Assembly (NCBI GenBank): GCA_963716135.1
Contig: OY970289.1
Location: forward strand, 2,790,001-2,854,000
Length of the DNA stretch: 64,000 nucleotides
Source: CAVRAW01 sp963716135
GTDB taxonomy: Bacteria > Planctomycetota > Planctomycetia > Pirellulales > JADZDJ01
Direction: 5' to 3'
Positions 51,508-61,069 of the stretch are shown here, one piece after another; the stretch's first letter is position 1; every line of letters starts with the position of its first letter. Position numbers and translations under genes: made by a program. The notes below the pieces were generated by a model. The model saw only the letters and a program-made list of their open reading frames with translations. It did not search any database and was not told where the DNA came from.

Positions 51508-52881
51508 TTAACTCACGTTGAGAGGACGCTTTTGCTGCGTCCCTGCGGCAGATGGCCCTCCAGAAGATTTCTGTGATCCGTTGTGTGAACTTTGATTTTC
51601 CTTCGCAAAATGCCGATCCTGCTCGGCCCGCAACCGATCGGCCAGCCGCCCCTCGGGCCGCACGACGTCGTCGCAGGTAACGGCTTGATCTCGCCGGATG
51701 TCGCGCACCAACCGGCAGCCTTCGCTCAATCCCATCGGCAGCAAGTTCTGCCCCCGCGCCACGTCGGCGTTTTCAATCAGACCGTAGCAAGCAAAACCTC
51801 CCATGCCGTCCAGGGTTTCGCCCGCTTTCAGATCGCGCTTGGCGATGGCCACCACGTCGCAAACCGGCGCCCCCAAGGGCGTGATCGCCGCGTCGCCGAA
51901 CAATACGGCCCGCGCCGCCGACAAGGGCGCTTCCAAATGCGGCAGCACGTACGGGGCATAGAACACGTACAGCGGCCCGCCACCCATCTTCAGGTAGCTC
52001 ATGTAGTGCTGCTTCAGCGGCTCTTCATTGTAACCAACCACAAAGACGCCGGAGCCCGGCTCGGCCCCCAGAGCAAAGTCGACCAGCGGCCGCTCCAACA
52101 GCGCCTCGGGCTTGAAATGTTGCACGATGTCCCTGACATGCGCGCACTTTGGGCCGAACATCCCGCGCTGGCCGACGTGAAACCCGGTGGCGTTGGCCAC
52201 GAGGCACGCCTCGAAACAAAGCTTGGTGCCGTCGGCGTACGAGGCCACCATCACGCGATTTTGCCCGGTCTTCTCGGCAAATTCCCGCTGCGTATCCGGC
52301 GTGCGATAGTGATCCAGGAAGCCCTTGATGTTGCCGGCCATCACCGGCCGGTAGCCGATCGATTTCACGAAGCGTAGCAAATTCATCGTGATGCCCGGCT
52401 CGTCGCCGTCGCAATTGGTGATCACCACGCCCGCCTCGTCCGCCTTCACCTTCAGAATCGGGCCGACCGTGGCATCCAACTCCGCATTCATCAGCACGAT
52501 GTGCTTTCGCCCGGCGATGGCTTCCAGCACGGTCCGCGCACTGTGCTCAACATTCCCGGTGACTTCGATGATCGCGTCGATTCCGGCGGCATGGCACAAC
52601 AGCGCCGGATCGGTCGTAATCGCCGGTCGACCGCTGGCCACGGCCCGGTCCATCTCGTTTTGATTCTCTGCGACAATGGAGTCACTATGCCCCGCCTCGA
52701 ACCAGGCCCGCTGCGCACCCTCCGAATGCCGATTGGCAATCGCCGCCAGCCGCATGCCGGGCAGCGGGGTGCACAGTTGCAGCGCGATGCCGCGTCCCAT
52801 GAATCCGGCGCCGACCAAACCGATGCGGATCGGCCGCCCCTGGGCTTCGCGCTGCGCCAATTGTTTATCGACGATGATCAT
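51508..52881 (-). CDS. NAD(P)-dependent oxidoreductase with SAF-like C-terminal domain
   Basis: A 457-residue protein with an N-terminal Rossmann fold (RIGLVGAGFMGRGIALQL; later IEVTGNVEHSARTVLEAIAGRKHIVLMNAELDATVG), resembling homoserine-dehydrogenase-type folds, and a C-terminal SAF/antifreeze-like portion (VVAIAKRDLKAGETLDGMGGFACYGLIENADVAR) as in several sugar-cluster enzymes. The C-terminal 40 residues are Gln/Ser-rich and disordered. The reaction is not known. It sits between the nucleotidyltransferase and the C-methyltransferase. Confidence 0.7.
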   Translation of the reverse strand: MIIVDKQLAQREAQGRPIRIGLVGAGFMGRGIALQLCTPLPGMRLAAIANRHSEGAQRAWFEAGHSDSIVAENQNEMDRAVASGRPAITTDPALLCHAAGIDAIIEVTGNVEHSARTVLEAIAGRKHIVLMNAELDATVGPILKVKADEAGVVITNCDGDEPGITMNLLRFVKSIGYRPVMAGNIKGFLDHYRTPDTQREFAEKTGQNRVMVASYADGTKLCFEACLVANATGFHVGQRGMFGPKCAHVRDIVQHFKPEALLERPLVDFALGAEPGSGVFVVGYNEEPLKQHYMSYLKMGGGPLYVFYAPYVLPHLEAPLSAARAVLFGDAAITPLGAPVCDVVAIAKRDLKAGETLDGMGGFACYGLIENADVARGQNLLPMGLSEGCRLVRDIRRDQAVTCDDVVRPEGRLADRLRAEQDRHFAKENQSSHNGSQKSSGGPSAAGTQQKRPLNVS

Positions 52882-52887
52882 GAACCA

Positions 52888-54192
52888 TTACCACACTTCT
52901 AATTCGGGAATCGGCACCACAAATTTGCCGCCCCATTCGCGAATGTAATCCAACTGCACCACGATTTCCTCTTTCAGATTCCACGGCAGAATCAGCACAT
53001 AATCGGGCCGCGTTTGGGCGATTCGCTCCGGGGCGTGAATCGGAATTCGCGTGCCCGGCAAAAACTTCCCCTGCTTGTACGGATTGCGATCGACCGTGTA
53101 GTCCAAAAAGTCTTGCCGGACGCCGCAGTAGTTCAATAGCGTGTTCCCTTTGCCGGGCGCCCCGTAACCGGCCACGCTTTTTCCGTCGCGCTTCGCCGCA
53201 ATCAGGAAATCGAGCAGGCGGTGCTTAATTTGCACGACCTTTTCCGCGAAGCCATCGTAGCCCGCCAATTCGTGCAAGCCCGCGGCGCGTTCCAGCTCCA
53301 GCAGATTCTCCAACCGCGGCTGGATGGCGTGTGATTCGTTCTCCGCGTGTCGTGCATACACGCGCATCGATCCTCCGTGCGTCGGAATCTCCTCGACGTC
53401 GAACACCGTCAGCCCGTGCGCGGCCAACAGACGCTGCATTGCCAACACGGTGTAATAGCAGTAGTGCTCATGATAGATCGTGTCGAACTGATTGCACTCG
53501 ATCAGCCGCAACAGGTGCTGCACCTCGATCACCGCCACGCCCTGGGGCGCAAGACCAATTTCATCCCGCGTACAAAATCGTTGACATCCGGCACGTGGGC
53601 CAGCACGTTGTTCGCCACGAGCAGATCGGCCCGCTTGCCTTGAGCAACGACTTCGCGCGCGGTCCGCTCGCCGAAAAACTTGTTGAGCGTCGGTATGCCG
53701 CGCTCTTGGGCCGTGCGCAATATTTGTGGCCGGTTCGATGCCCAGGCATGGAATGCCCCGCTCCACAAAATTCCGCAACAAATAGCCATCGTTGCTGGCC
53801 AGTTCAATCGCCAGCTTGTTGGGCGTGATGTCGAACCGCTTCACCAGCGCATCAACACACCGCCGAGCATGTTCCAGCCAACTCGTGGAGAACGAGGAGA
53901 AATACGCATACTCCGCGAAGATGTGTTCGCCGCTTACGTGCGTCGGCAGTTGCACCAACAAGCACCGCTGACAGATGTAAACCGCCAACGGATAAAACGG
54001 CTCCATTTCGTCGAGCTGATCGGCCGACAAGTAGCTCTCGCACAAGGGGGACATTCCCAGGTCGACAAACAAATGGTCCAGCTCCGCATCGCAGAACCGG
54101 CAGCGCCGACCGAGGGCAGCCTGTCCGCTCGCCGGTTCATCTTGCGGCTGCACCGCTGCGGACATCGAAGGTTGGCGAATGGAAACACTCAT
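52888..54192 (-). CDS. Sugar C-methyltransferase-like protein (Zn-binding, SAM-dependent), two compensating frameshifts
   Basis: The N-terminus CRFCDAELDHLFVDLGMSPLCESYL..YICQRCLLVQL is the putative zinc-binding domain of the Methyltransf_13/23/14 family, which includes NDP-sugar C-methyltransferases such as TylC3-type. The C-terminus GVAVIEVQHLLRLIECNQFDTIYHEHYCYYTVLAM..GAPGKGNTLLNYCG matches too. Between, about 55 residues read in a wrong frame; the real ones (AQERGIPTLNKFFGERTAREVVAQGKRADLLVANNVLAHVPDVND) are in another frame. The breaks are at GCGC tracts 53715-53718 and 53547-53550, and the second restores the frame. Start MSVSIRQPS at 54192. Confidence 0.82.
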   Translation of the reverse strand: MSVSIRQPSMSAAVQPQDEPASGQAALGRRCRFCDAELDHLFVDLGMSPLCESYLSADQLDEMEPFYPLAVYICQRCLLVQLPTHVSGEHIFAEYAYFSSFSTSWLEHARRCVDALVKRFDITPNKLAIELASNDGYLLRNFVERGIPCLGIEPATNIAHGPRARHTDAQQVFRRADRARSRCSRQAGRSARGEQRAGPRAGCQRFCTRDEIGLAPQGVAVIEVQHLLRLIECNQFDTIYHEHYCYYTVLAMQRLLAAHGLTVFDVEEIPTHGGSMRVYARHAENESHAIQPRLENLLELERAAGLHELAGYDGFAEKVVQIKHRLLDFLIAAKRDGKSVAGYGAPGKGNTLLNYCGVRQDFLDYTVDRNPYKQGKFLPGTRIPIHAPERIAQTRPDYVLILPWNLKEEIVVQLDYIREWGGKFVVPIPELEVW

Positions 54193-54208
54193 CTTACGAA
54201 TGCGCTCC

Positions 54209-54761
54209 TCAGGGCGCACGGTTTCTGGCATTGTCGCCGGCAAATCTCGGCCACGATTCATCGGCCGCCGAAATCACGCTTACTTCCAGCGGCCAGCGAA
54301 TCTTGAAAAACGGATCGTCGTACCGGACCCGCACCCAGTCCCGGCACGTACGCGGTGGACATCTGATAAAACAATTCCGAATTGTCCGCCAATGTCTGAT
54401 ATCCCTGCGCACACCCCGGCGGGACGTACAGCATCCGGCGATTTTCGGCAGTGATTTCCACGCCAATCCACCGGCCCAGCGTGGGCGAGCCCGCGCGAAT
54501 GTCCGCCGCGACCACGTAAGCCGCTCCCTGCGTGCAGCGCACCAACTTGGCTTCCTCATGCGGCGCCGCCTGATAATGCAGCCCGCGCAGCGTGCCGCGC
54601 TTGTCCGACCAGGCAATATTCGCCTGCGCGAGATCGGCCACCAACCCGTGCTGGGCAAATTCCCGCTGGCACCAGGCGCGGGAAAAGAATCCGCGCACAT
54701 CGGCAAGCCGCTCGATGTCGATTACGTAGGCGCCGTCGATTTCGGTGGGTGTGAAAATCAT
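54209..54761 (-). CDS. rfbC: dTDP-4-dehydrorhamnose 3,5-epimerase-like protein, frameshifted
   Basis: The RfbC signature is clear: DVRGFFSRAWCQREFAQHGL, ANIAWSDKRGTLRGLHYQ (catalytic His), YVVAADIRAGSPTLGRW and LYVPPGCAQGYQTLADN, then YQMSTAYVP. The C-terminus continues in another frame as RYDDPFFKIRWPLEVSVISAADESWPRF, with the break near 54330 (C/G-rich; restoring a CG would repair it). About 184 residues, as in the family. It acts in deoxysugar synthesis; C-3/C-5 epimerisation of a 4-keto sugar nucleotide. The start MIFTPTEIDG at 54761 is used. Confidence 0.85.
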
Positions 54762-54810
54762 GGATGCACGCCGGCGCACCTCGTCACACCCGCCATTGCC
54801 GGCCGGGGCG

Positions 54811-55845
54811 TTACGAGGAGCTGACCATCGTCCGCAATTCGGAGTCGATCGCTCCCGACTCCATCAGTCGTTTCAAGGTTGCCAATCGCACGAACCGACC
54901 TGACGCCACGTCTGCCGCGGTCAGGGGCACCGAGCGAAACGCGTCGTACAGTTGCTTCGCGCCGCGCCGCACGTCCCATTTCGGACGAAAGCCCGGCACC
55001 TGACGCGCGATCTTTCCGCAATCCACCCGGTAGCAGCGTTTGTCGGGTCCGCCTCCGGGCGCATATTCGATCTTACATTCCGGCACGGTCAGTTTCACGA
55101 TTTCCGCCAATTCACTGACCCGGTAATTCTCTTCGGTTCGGCCGACGTTGAACGACTGGTTGTGCACTTGCTGGCGTGGCGCGGCGAGAACCGCCAAAAA
55201 CGCCTCGCAGATATCCTCGATGTGCACCACGGGCCGCCAGGGCGTGCCGTCGCTCTTGATGATAATTCGCCCCTGCAGGACGGCATTAGCGACAAAATCG
55301 TTAATCACCAAATCCAGCCGCAGCCGGGGCGAGACGCCGTAGGCCGTGGCATTCCGCAAATACACCGGCGTGAACGAATCGTCGGCCAACTGGGCCACAT
55401 CCCGATCGGTGGCCACTTTCGTTTCGCCGTAGGGCGTGCACGGATTCAATGAAGCCTCCTCGGTCAGCAAATCGTCCCCCGCCGTGCCGTAGGAGCTGCA
55501 CGACGACGACACGATAAACCGCTTCACTCCGGCCTGCTTGGCCAGTCGCGCCAACCATACGGAGGCTTGATGATTGATTTCATGCGTCAACCGCGGCTCC
55601 AAGCTTCCCAGCGGATCGTTCGAAAGCGCCGCCAGATGACAAACGGCGTCGAATCCCTTCAGGTCGGCGGCCTTCACGTCGCGCATGTCGATAACGTGTT
55701 GCTCGTAATCCACCGGTGGATCGCCGAACAAGCAGTCGGCAAACAGATTGCTGTCGAAGCCGACGACTTCGTGCCCCGCCTCCAACAGGCGCGGCGCCAA
55801 GATGCTGCCGATGTATCCGTTGCAACCGGTGACGAGGACGCGCAT
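54811..55845 (-). CDS. NAD-dependent epimerase/dehydratase (extended SDR)
   Basis: A 344-residue extended SDR starting MRVLVTGCNGYIGSILAPRL (GxxGxxG) with the catalytic Tyr/Lys in NPCTPYGETKVATDRD and the Ser/Thr in FIVSSSCSSYG; HIEDICEAFLAVLAA and NQSFNVGRTEENYRVSELAEIVK are substrate-side segments. Products in this family include sugar 4-epimerases, 4,6-dehydratases and 4-reductases; the exact reaction is not predictable. It is part of the glycan cluster, upstream of rfbC in transcription order. Confidence 0.85.
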   Translation of the reverse strand: MRVLVTGCNGYIGSILAPRLLEAGHEVVGFDSNLFADCLFGDPPVDYEQHVIDMRDVKAADLKGFDAVCHLAALSNDPLGSLEPRLTHEINHQASVWLARLAKQAGVKRFIVSSSCSSYGTAGDDLLTEEASLNPCTPYGETKVATDRDVAQLADDSFTPVYLRNATAYGVSPRLRLDLVINDFVANAVLQGRIIIKSDGTPWRPVVHIEDICEAFLAVLAAPRQQVHNQSFNVGRTEENYRVSELAEIVKLTVPECKIEYAPGGGPDKRCYRVDCGKIARQVPGFRPKWDVRRGAKQLYDAFRSVPLTAADVASGRFVRLATLKRLMESGAIDSELRTMVSSS

Positions 55846-55945
55846 AGGAATTCTCCCGAATGACAGTGCCTGGTTGTAAGTCGTCAGGAGAATATCAATC
55901 CAACGTAAATTGAGTCAACGCAGATCATTTTTGTTCGTGCCGCGA

Positions 55946-57000
55946 TTAGGCGGAGTTCGCCGCCCTCGCCGGCTGTTGGGAAACTTGGGCAATCTTCGCC
56001 GGCTGTTTCGTCTCCGGCACGTGCAAATAACCGTCGGTCATCGAAGTGTCACGCAGCGTATTCACCACGATTCGCTTCCATTTGCTCACTTGCAGCACAT
56101 ACCTTGCGAGCACTCCCAGGCAGCGCACGCGCTGCGCCATTCCGATCGGCGCGGCCGGAATCAACAACAAATATCCCAAAGTGGAGCGCACATGCCGCGG
56201 CACGGGCAACCGCAAACGAAATCGGCGTCGTTTGGTCGCGCTTTTCGCCTTCACAAAATCTCGCTGCGCCTGGCCGATCCGATCATCGTGTACTGGTCCG
56301 AATGCCGTCGCACCAGCAGCAGCATCTCCGGCACCTCGACGAATTGGCCGCGCAGCGCCATTTCCGCAATGAACACTTTTTCCGCGGCGCGATAGTTTCG
56401 CAATTTGCCGGTCGTGTGCACCGCATCCGTCCGCATCAAGCCGTACGGTTCCAGGCACCAGACGGTTTTCATCAGCACGCCGTAAAACCGGCGCGACGCT
56501 TGGGGCGAATCCAAGCCGCGCGGATCGCGGTCGTCGGTGGGACTGCTGGCATCGCTCGAAAGCGGCGGCCGCCATGTCGATGGATCCTCCGGGAGCGGCT
56601 CTCCCTGCCAGTCGATCATCAGCACGCGCGGGTAGGCGAGCACCGCCTCGGGGTGTCGGTCCAGCGCCTCGACGCATTTTTCCAACAACGTCGGCGCACA
56701 CGTGTCGTCGTGGGCGTGCCAGCGGAAATATTCCCCTCGGGCCATTTCCACCACGTGGCTGAAATTCCAAGTCATCCCGAGATTCTTCGGCTGGCGCTCG
56801 TAGCGAATGCGCGAATCTCGCGCGGCATACTCGCGGCAAATCTTCTCGGTCCGATCCGTGGACGCATTATCCGAAATCGCGACTTCGAAATCGGCGTACG
56901 TTTGCGCCAACAACGAATCCAGCGCCGCCGCCAGATATTTCTCGCCGTTGTAAACGGGTATTCCGATGCTCACTCGCGGATTTTTATTCGACGAAATCAT
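55946..57000 (-). CDS. Family 2 glycosyltransferase, frameshifted near the C-terminus
   Basis: A GT-A glycosyltransferase: VSIGIPVYNGEKYLAAALDSLLAQTYADFEVAISDNASTDRT at the N-terminus, FRWHAHDDTCAPTLLE with the DxD-like motif (HDD), and a following region (VLMKTVWCLEPYGLMRTDA). As read it ends at SARRSEIL (56251), but a different frame carries on (RDFVKAKSATKRRRF..YLLLIPAAPIGMAQRVRCLGVLARYVLQVSKWKRI), restored by removing a GC at 56266-56269. The complete protein would be about 350 residues. It probably adds a sugar to the lipid-linked glycan in this cluster. Confidence 0.82.
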
Positions 57001-57033
57001 GATTTCTTAGTCGCCGCCGGCTCGCAGAACGGC

Positions 57034-57839
57034 CTAGCCGTAGCGAAGTTCCTCCGCAGGCTGTTGCCCGCGGTCATCTGGAGATTTCCACAGGCCGATC
57101 CATTGCAATCCCAACAACGCCAAATACAAAGGATTCAGCACCAGATAGCGCTTCCACAACCGCCGCGGTTCCTGGGCCAGCCGATACAGCCATTCTAATC
57201 CGCGGCGCTGCCAGGCGGGCGGCGCCTGCGGCAACATGCCGGCCAAAAATGGAAACGCCGCTCCGACCGCCACCAGCGGCATGCCCAACAACTGGCGCAT
57301 CTCAAAGGCAAACACTTCTTGCCGCGGGCAGCCCAAGCCGACGAACACAATTTGCGCACCGCTGGCTCGAATCTCGGCCACGGCCTCGTCGCGCTCCGCC
57401 GGAGTCAACCGCCGAAACGCCGAAGGCCGGATTCCCGCGATCTGCAGTCCCGGGAAGCGGTCGGTCAAGCGTGCCTTCAGCGACTCCAACATTTCGCGAT
57501 TGCCGCCGAACAAGAAAATCGGCAGATTCACTTCGCTGGCCCGCCGGCAAATTTCCGACATCAGCGTCGGCCCATAAACCCGATCCGTCAAATTCACTCG
57601 ATGCAGCCATCGCAGAGCCCAGCGGACCGGCTGGCCGTCGGGCACCAGTAAATCGAATTGATTCAAGCGGCAGCGTTGTGTGGAATTCAACACGCCGGTC
57701 ATCACGCCATGCACCGCCAGCGCCGAAACCGCCATCGGGCGCCGCTTCGCGCACCCTCGACGATGCGCTCCACCGCCGCGGCGTAATCGACTGCGTCGAT
57801 CCGCACTCCCAGCACGCTGTGTTTCCCCAAATCGAGCAT
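57034..57839 (-). CDS. WecG/TagA/CpsF-family glycosyltransferase, frameshifted near the N-terminus
   Basis: MAVSALAVHGVMTGVLN and RLNQFDLLVPDGQPVRWALRWLHR, then PIFLFGGNREMLESLKARL, SGAQIVFVGLGCPRQEVFAFEM and VGAAFPFLAG form the WecG family signature. The real start is upstream in another frame (MLDLGKHSVLGVRIDAVDYAAAVERIVEGA, ATG at 57839); a CG insertion at 57748-57752 accounts for the break. WecG-family enzymes transfer N-acetylmannosamine(uronic acid) onto lipid-linked sugars. About 268 residues, as usual. Confidence 0.83.
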
Positions 57840-57846
57840 CGTCGGC

Positions 57847-58725
57847 CTATATTCGTTTCTCGTTCACTTGCATTTCATTTGGAATCGCCAGCAGATTGCC
57901 AACGCTCTCGGGCAACGAATTGGTCGGATGAAGTTTGAGTTCGTCGTCCAACGCCAGCAGTTGATATCCATGTTGGCGCAGCACCTGGCAGGCGCCGTCG
58001 GGCGACAGTTTCAGACGCCGGCTCGCTTCGGCATTCACTTCGAACAGCACCATTGGCCGCCACTGCTGGAGCACTTTGTCCGCGCCCCGCAGAACTAATT
58101 CTTCCGCCCCTTCTACGTCGAGCTTGATGAAATCCACTCGCGGCAATTGTTCCGCGGCCGCCGCTTCGTCCAGGGTGATTGTCGCCACCTCATCGAACGT
58201 CGCGTTTTCCTCCTGGCCCAGCGAGAATGCGTTCTCCTGGCCCCAGCAGTGATACAGTTTTGCGGTCCCGCTGCGATCCGATAGCGCCGCCTTCCAAACT
58301 TTCACTTGAGAGAATTGGTTTAGCGCCCGCGAAGCTTCCAGCGCCGCAAAGCAAGCGGCGCCCGGCTCAAACGCCAGCACGCGCCCCGTCGGCCCCACGA
58401 GTCGCGCCGCGGTGAAGGTGAAAACTCCGGTATTGGCCCCGCCATCGACGAACACCATGCCCGGCCGCAGAAATCGCTCCAAGAGCATCACTTCCGGCTC
58501 GTAGTGCTCGCGGAACAGATAGGGAGAGGTGCTGCCGCCGCCGCGCCACTTGGCCGGCAGGTACAGCCGATAATTCCAGCGGCGGAACCGCGCTCGCGCC
58601 GGGATTCCCAGCAGGCAGTGCAGCGACCAGGCTGCCGCGCGGCCCAGCACGACCGGCGGATTATGCCGATAGCCGGGATGACGGCGCAACTGGCTGAAGC
58701 GTTGTGTCCACCGCTGAAGCATCAT
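57847..58725 (-). CDS. FkbM-family methyltransferase
   Basis: A 292-residue SAM-dependent methyltransferase: VFVDGGANTGVFTFTAARLV (motif I), FEPGAACFAALEASRAL and RVDFIKLDVEGAEELVLRGA (FkbM motif KLDVEG). FkbM enzymes O-methylate sugars or other small molecules; here probably a sugar of the surface glycan. The N-terminal segment (LQRWTQRFSQLRRHPGYRHNP) is basic. ATG 58725 overlaps the stop of the upstream GT4 gene (ATGA-type); a GTG at 58728 precedes it. Confidence 0.85.
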   Translation of the reverse strand: MMLQRWTQRFSQLRRHPGYRHNPPVVLGRAAAWSLHCLLGIPARARFRRWNYRLYLPAKWRGGGSTSPYLFREHYEPEVMLLERFLRPGMVFVDGGANTGVFTFTAARLVGPTGRVLAFEPGAACFAALEASRALNQFSQVKVWKAALSDRSGTAKLYHCWGQENAFSLGQEENATFDEVATITLDEAAAAEQLPRVDFIKLDVEGAEELVLRGADKVLQQWRPMVLFEVNAEASRRLKLSPDGACQVLRQHGYQLLALDDELKLHPTNSLPESVGNLLAIPNEMQVNEKRI

Positions 58726-59900
58726 CACGCACCCGCCGTTTCCAAAAAGATTTGCTCCATCCGCTGCCAGAATTTTTCCACGGTGAAATCACGCGCGAAT
58801 TTCTCGCGCCCCGCCGCGCCCAATTGTTCTCGCAGCGCGGGATCGGCCTGCAAATGCTCCAATCGCTCAGCGACGGCGGCGGCGTCATGCGTCTCGACCA
58901 AATAGCCCGTCTTCCCTTCGTCCACAATCTCTGGAATTCCTCGCCACCGCGTGGCCACCACGGGCAAGCCCAGCGACATCGCTTCTACGAGCACGATTCC
59001 AAACGTTTCCGCTTCGTAGAACGTGGGCAGGCAGAAGACGTCCGAGCGCACGAAAGCCTTCCACTTGGCATCGCCGACCAATTCGCCGAGAAACGTCACT
59101 TGCCGTTGGATTCCCAATTCACCGATCCGCTGGCGGGTCTTTGTTTCAAACGCCGGCGATTGAAACCGCCCCGCCACTTGCAATTCGAAAGGCACGCCGC
59201 GCGCCGCTAATTGGCCGCAGGCTTCGACGAGCACCATCAGTCCCTTCGATTCGCGCAAGATTCCCATGAACAAGATTCGCAATGGGTCCGCTTCACAAAG
59301 TGCCGTTGCAGCGGCATTGCTGGCATTGTGTGGCGCACCGCTGCTTCGTGGCGCCAGCCGTTGCCGCGCGAACCGCGGCGATTCGTCCTCAATGCCGTAC
59401 GGGACGACGAATTCTCGCCTCGCCTGGAGCGCTTCGGCATCTGGCGGCGAACCGTGCGAGATTCGAATGGCCGCATCGGCTCCAAACAGCGCCCGCCGAA
59501 ACGCCCACTGCATCGGCCGCGAAAGCTGTGGATATAGCTGCGACACGCCGCCGGCATGGAAATGCAGCACCGTGCGACGGAACATCCACCGGGTGGCCGA
59601 TAAAATCATCAAATCGCGATACAGCGGCACTCGATTCGGTCCCGCCGGCGGATAACAAAGCACTTTCGTGCCATGCACGACGCGGTGATAAACGATCCTG
59701 GCGATCACCCCGACCAAATGGAACAGTTTCCCGATGCGAAATCGTCCGACCTCATCGATCGATTCGGAAAACTTCATCCGGACGTGGTATAGCCGCACGC
59801 GCTCAAAATTTCCGCGCAGCAAACGATCGATCATCACCGCCTGGCCATGCCACGGCGGCGGCGTTTGACCGACGACCAGCACTTTCACGACGCCAGACAT
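58725..59900 (-). CDS. Family 4 glycosyltransferase (1)
   Basis: A 391-residue GT-B glycosyltransferase. The start MSGVVKVLVVGQTPPPWHGQAVMIDRL at 59900 is the GPxxxG-like glycine motif region; the C-terminal half has RILFMGILRESKGLMVLVEAC and CLPTFYEAETFGIVLVEAMSLGLPVVATRW (EX7E motif with E at AETFGIVLVE). The frame extends upstream without family similarity. Start overlaps the end of the next GT4 by 16 bases. Confidence 0.88.
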   Translation of the reverse strand: MSGVVKVLVVGQTPPPWHGQAVMIDRLLRGNFERVRLYHVRMKFSESIDEVGRFRIGKLFHLVGVIARIVYHRVVHGTKVLCYPPAGPNRVPLYRDLMILSATRWMFRRTVLHFHAGGVSQLYPQLSRPMQWAFRRALFGADAAIRISHGSPPDAEALQARREFVVPYGIEDESPRFARQRLAPRSSGAPHNASNAAATALCEADPLRILFMGILRESKGLMVLVEACGQLAARGVPFELQVAGRFQSPAFETKTRQRIGELGIQRQVTFLGELVGDAKWKAFVRSDVFCLPTFYEAETFGIVLVEAMSLGLPVVATRWRGIPEIVDEGKTGYLVETHDAAAVAERLEHLQADPALREQLGAAGREKFARDFTVEKFWQRMEQIFLETAGA

Positions 59901-61069
59901 CTGCGATAAACCTCGATATTTTGATCCGCAATCCCGCTCCACGTGAATCGATCTGCCGCGCATTGCGCCTTTGCGGCCAGCGCGGCACGATCGTCCTCGG
60001 TGCGTAGCAGAGCTTCCAGCCGCGCGGCGAATGCCCGCTCGTCGTTGGCGCCCACGGTCTCCACGCCGTATCGCTCTTCGTAATCCTGCGGCGTCGAAAT
60101 TCCGCGAGTGGTCAGCACGCCGACGCCGTTGACCACCGCCGCCATCAAGCTGCCGCGATTTTCGGCTGCTCCGAGCGTGAAGGGGAACGCCGCCAGGTCG
60201 GCCGCTTGCAATATTTCCGCCGCCCGCTTCGGCGTGTCGGCCCGCGCGAGCATCGCCCACCCTTCGCGAGCACCCTCAGCCAACCGCGCCATCACGCCAC
60301 GTTCGTAGGGCGTCATTCCGTGGGAATGCATCCCGATCGTGCTGATCACCAGCGCCCGCGCGGGAAAGCCTCTCCTGCGCATCGATTGCGCCGCGTCAAA
60401 CAGCGTGTGCAGTCCTTTGTCGGGCCGCACCTCGCCGAAGAACACCGCCACTTTTTCGTCCGAGGCAATCGCCAATTCCTCGCGCACTTGCGCGCGCCGC
60501 GAGGCATCTGGCACCAGAGCCGGCACATTCGAGGTGATCGGGATCAACGCCGCCCGACGCGAAGCCAGCGGGGCCCATCGCGCCGCCAATTGTTGATCGC
60601 GCGGATGCACGAACACCACCGCGCTATTGGCCCAGAGCATCGGCAACACCCGCATCCGCCACCGCAGCCGATGCTCGTGGAAGCCATGCATCGTGACCAC
60701 CATCGGGCAACGGCGCTTTGCCGTGCGAAACACCGCCGGCAGCAAATTGATCATCAACCGCCGCCCGTAATTGGTGAGCGACGGATACTGCACGTGGACG
60801 ATCGTTCCTGGTCCCGATTGCCTTGCGGCGTGCATAATCGGCTGCAAGTCTTTCATCGTCCAACCCCGCGCCAGTCGCCGGACGCCAACCCCATCGACAT
60901 TTTCCTCTTCCGGCAGTCCCGGCACCGCCTTGGTGAGCACGCGGACTTCGACCCCTTTGGCCGCGAGCGCCTGGGCCAGATTCGCGCTATAGTCGCCAAT
61001 GCCGCAGATCGACGGCGGATATTCGTCGGCGATCATCAACACTCGAATTTTTTCCGTGGAGCGAATCAT
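59885..61069 (-). CDS. Family 4 glycosyltransferase (2)
   Basis: A 394-residue GT-B enzyme. MIRSTEKIRVLMIADEYPPSICGIGDYSANLAQALAAKGVEVRVLT is the N-terminal glycine-loop region; the donor side has VAVFFGEVRPDKGLHTLFDAA and LAAFPFTLGAAENRGSLMAAVVNGVGVLTTRG. The acceptor is not known. Start 61069; the first bases overlap the stop of the O-antigen ligase gene (ATGA). Confidence 0.86.
   Translation of the reverse strand: MIRSTEKIRVLMIADEYPPSICGIGDYSANLAQALAAKGVEVRVLTKAVPGLPEEENVDGVGVRRLARGWTMKDLQPIMHAARQSGPGTIVHVQYPSLTNYGRRLMINLLPAVFRTAKRRCPMVVTMHGFHEHRLRWRMRVLPMLWANSAVVFVHPRDQQLAARWAPLASRRAALIPITSNVPALVPDASRRAQVREELAIASDEKVAVFFGEVRPDKGLHTLFDAAQSMRRRGFPARALVISTIGMHSHGMTPYERGVMARLAEGAREGWAMLARADTPKRAAEILQAADLAAFPFTLGAAENRGSLMAAVVNGVGVLTTRGISTPQDYEERYGVETVGANDERAFAARLEALLRTEDDRAALAAKAQCAADRFTWSGIADQNIEVYRRCLAS

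Noticed and set aside
55946..56250. Separate gene at the end of the GT2 region
   Set aside because: Its sequence is the natural C-terminal continuation of the GT2 protein, separated only by a frameshift at 56266-56269.
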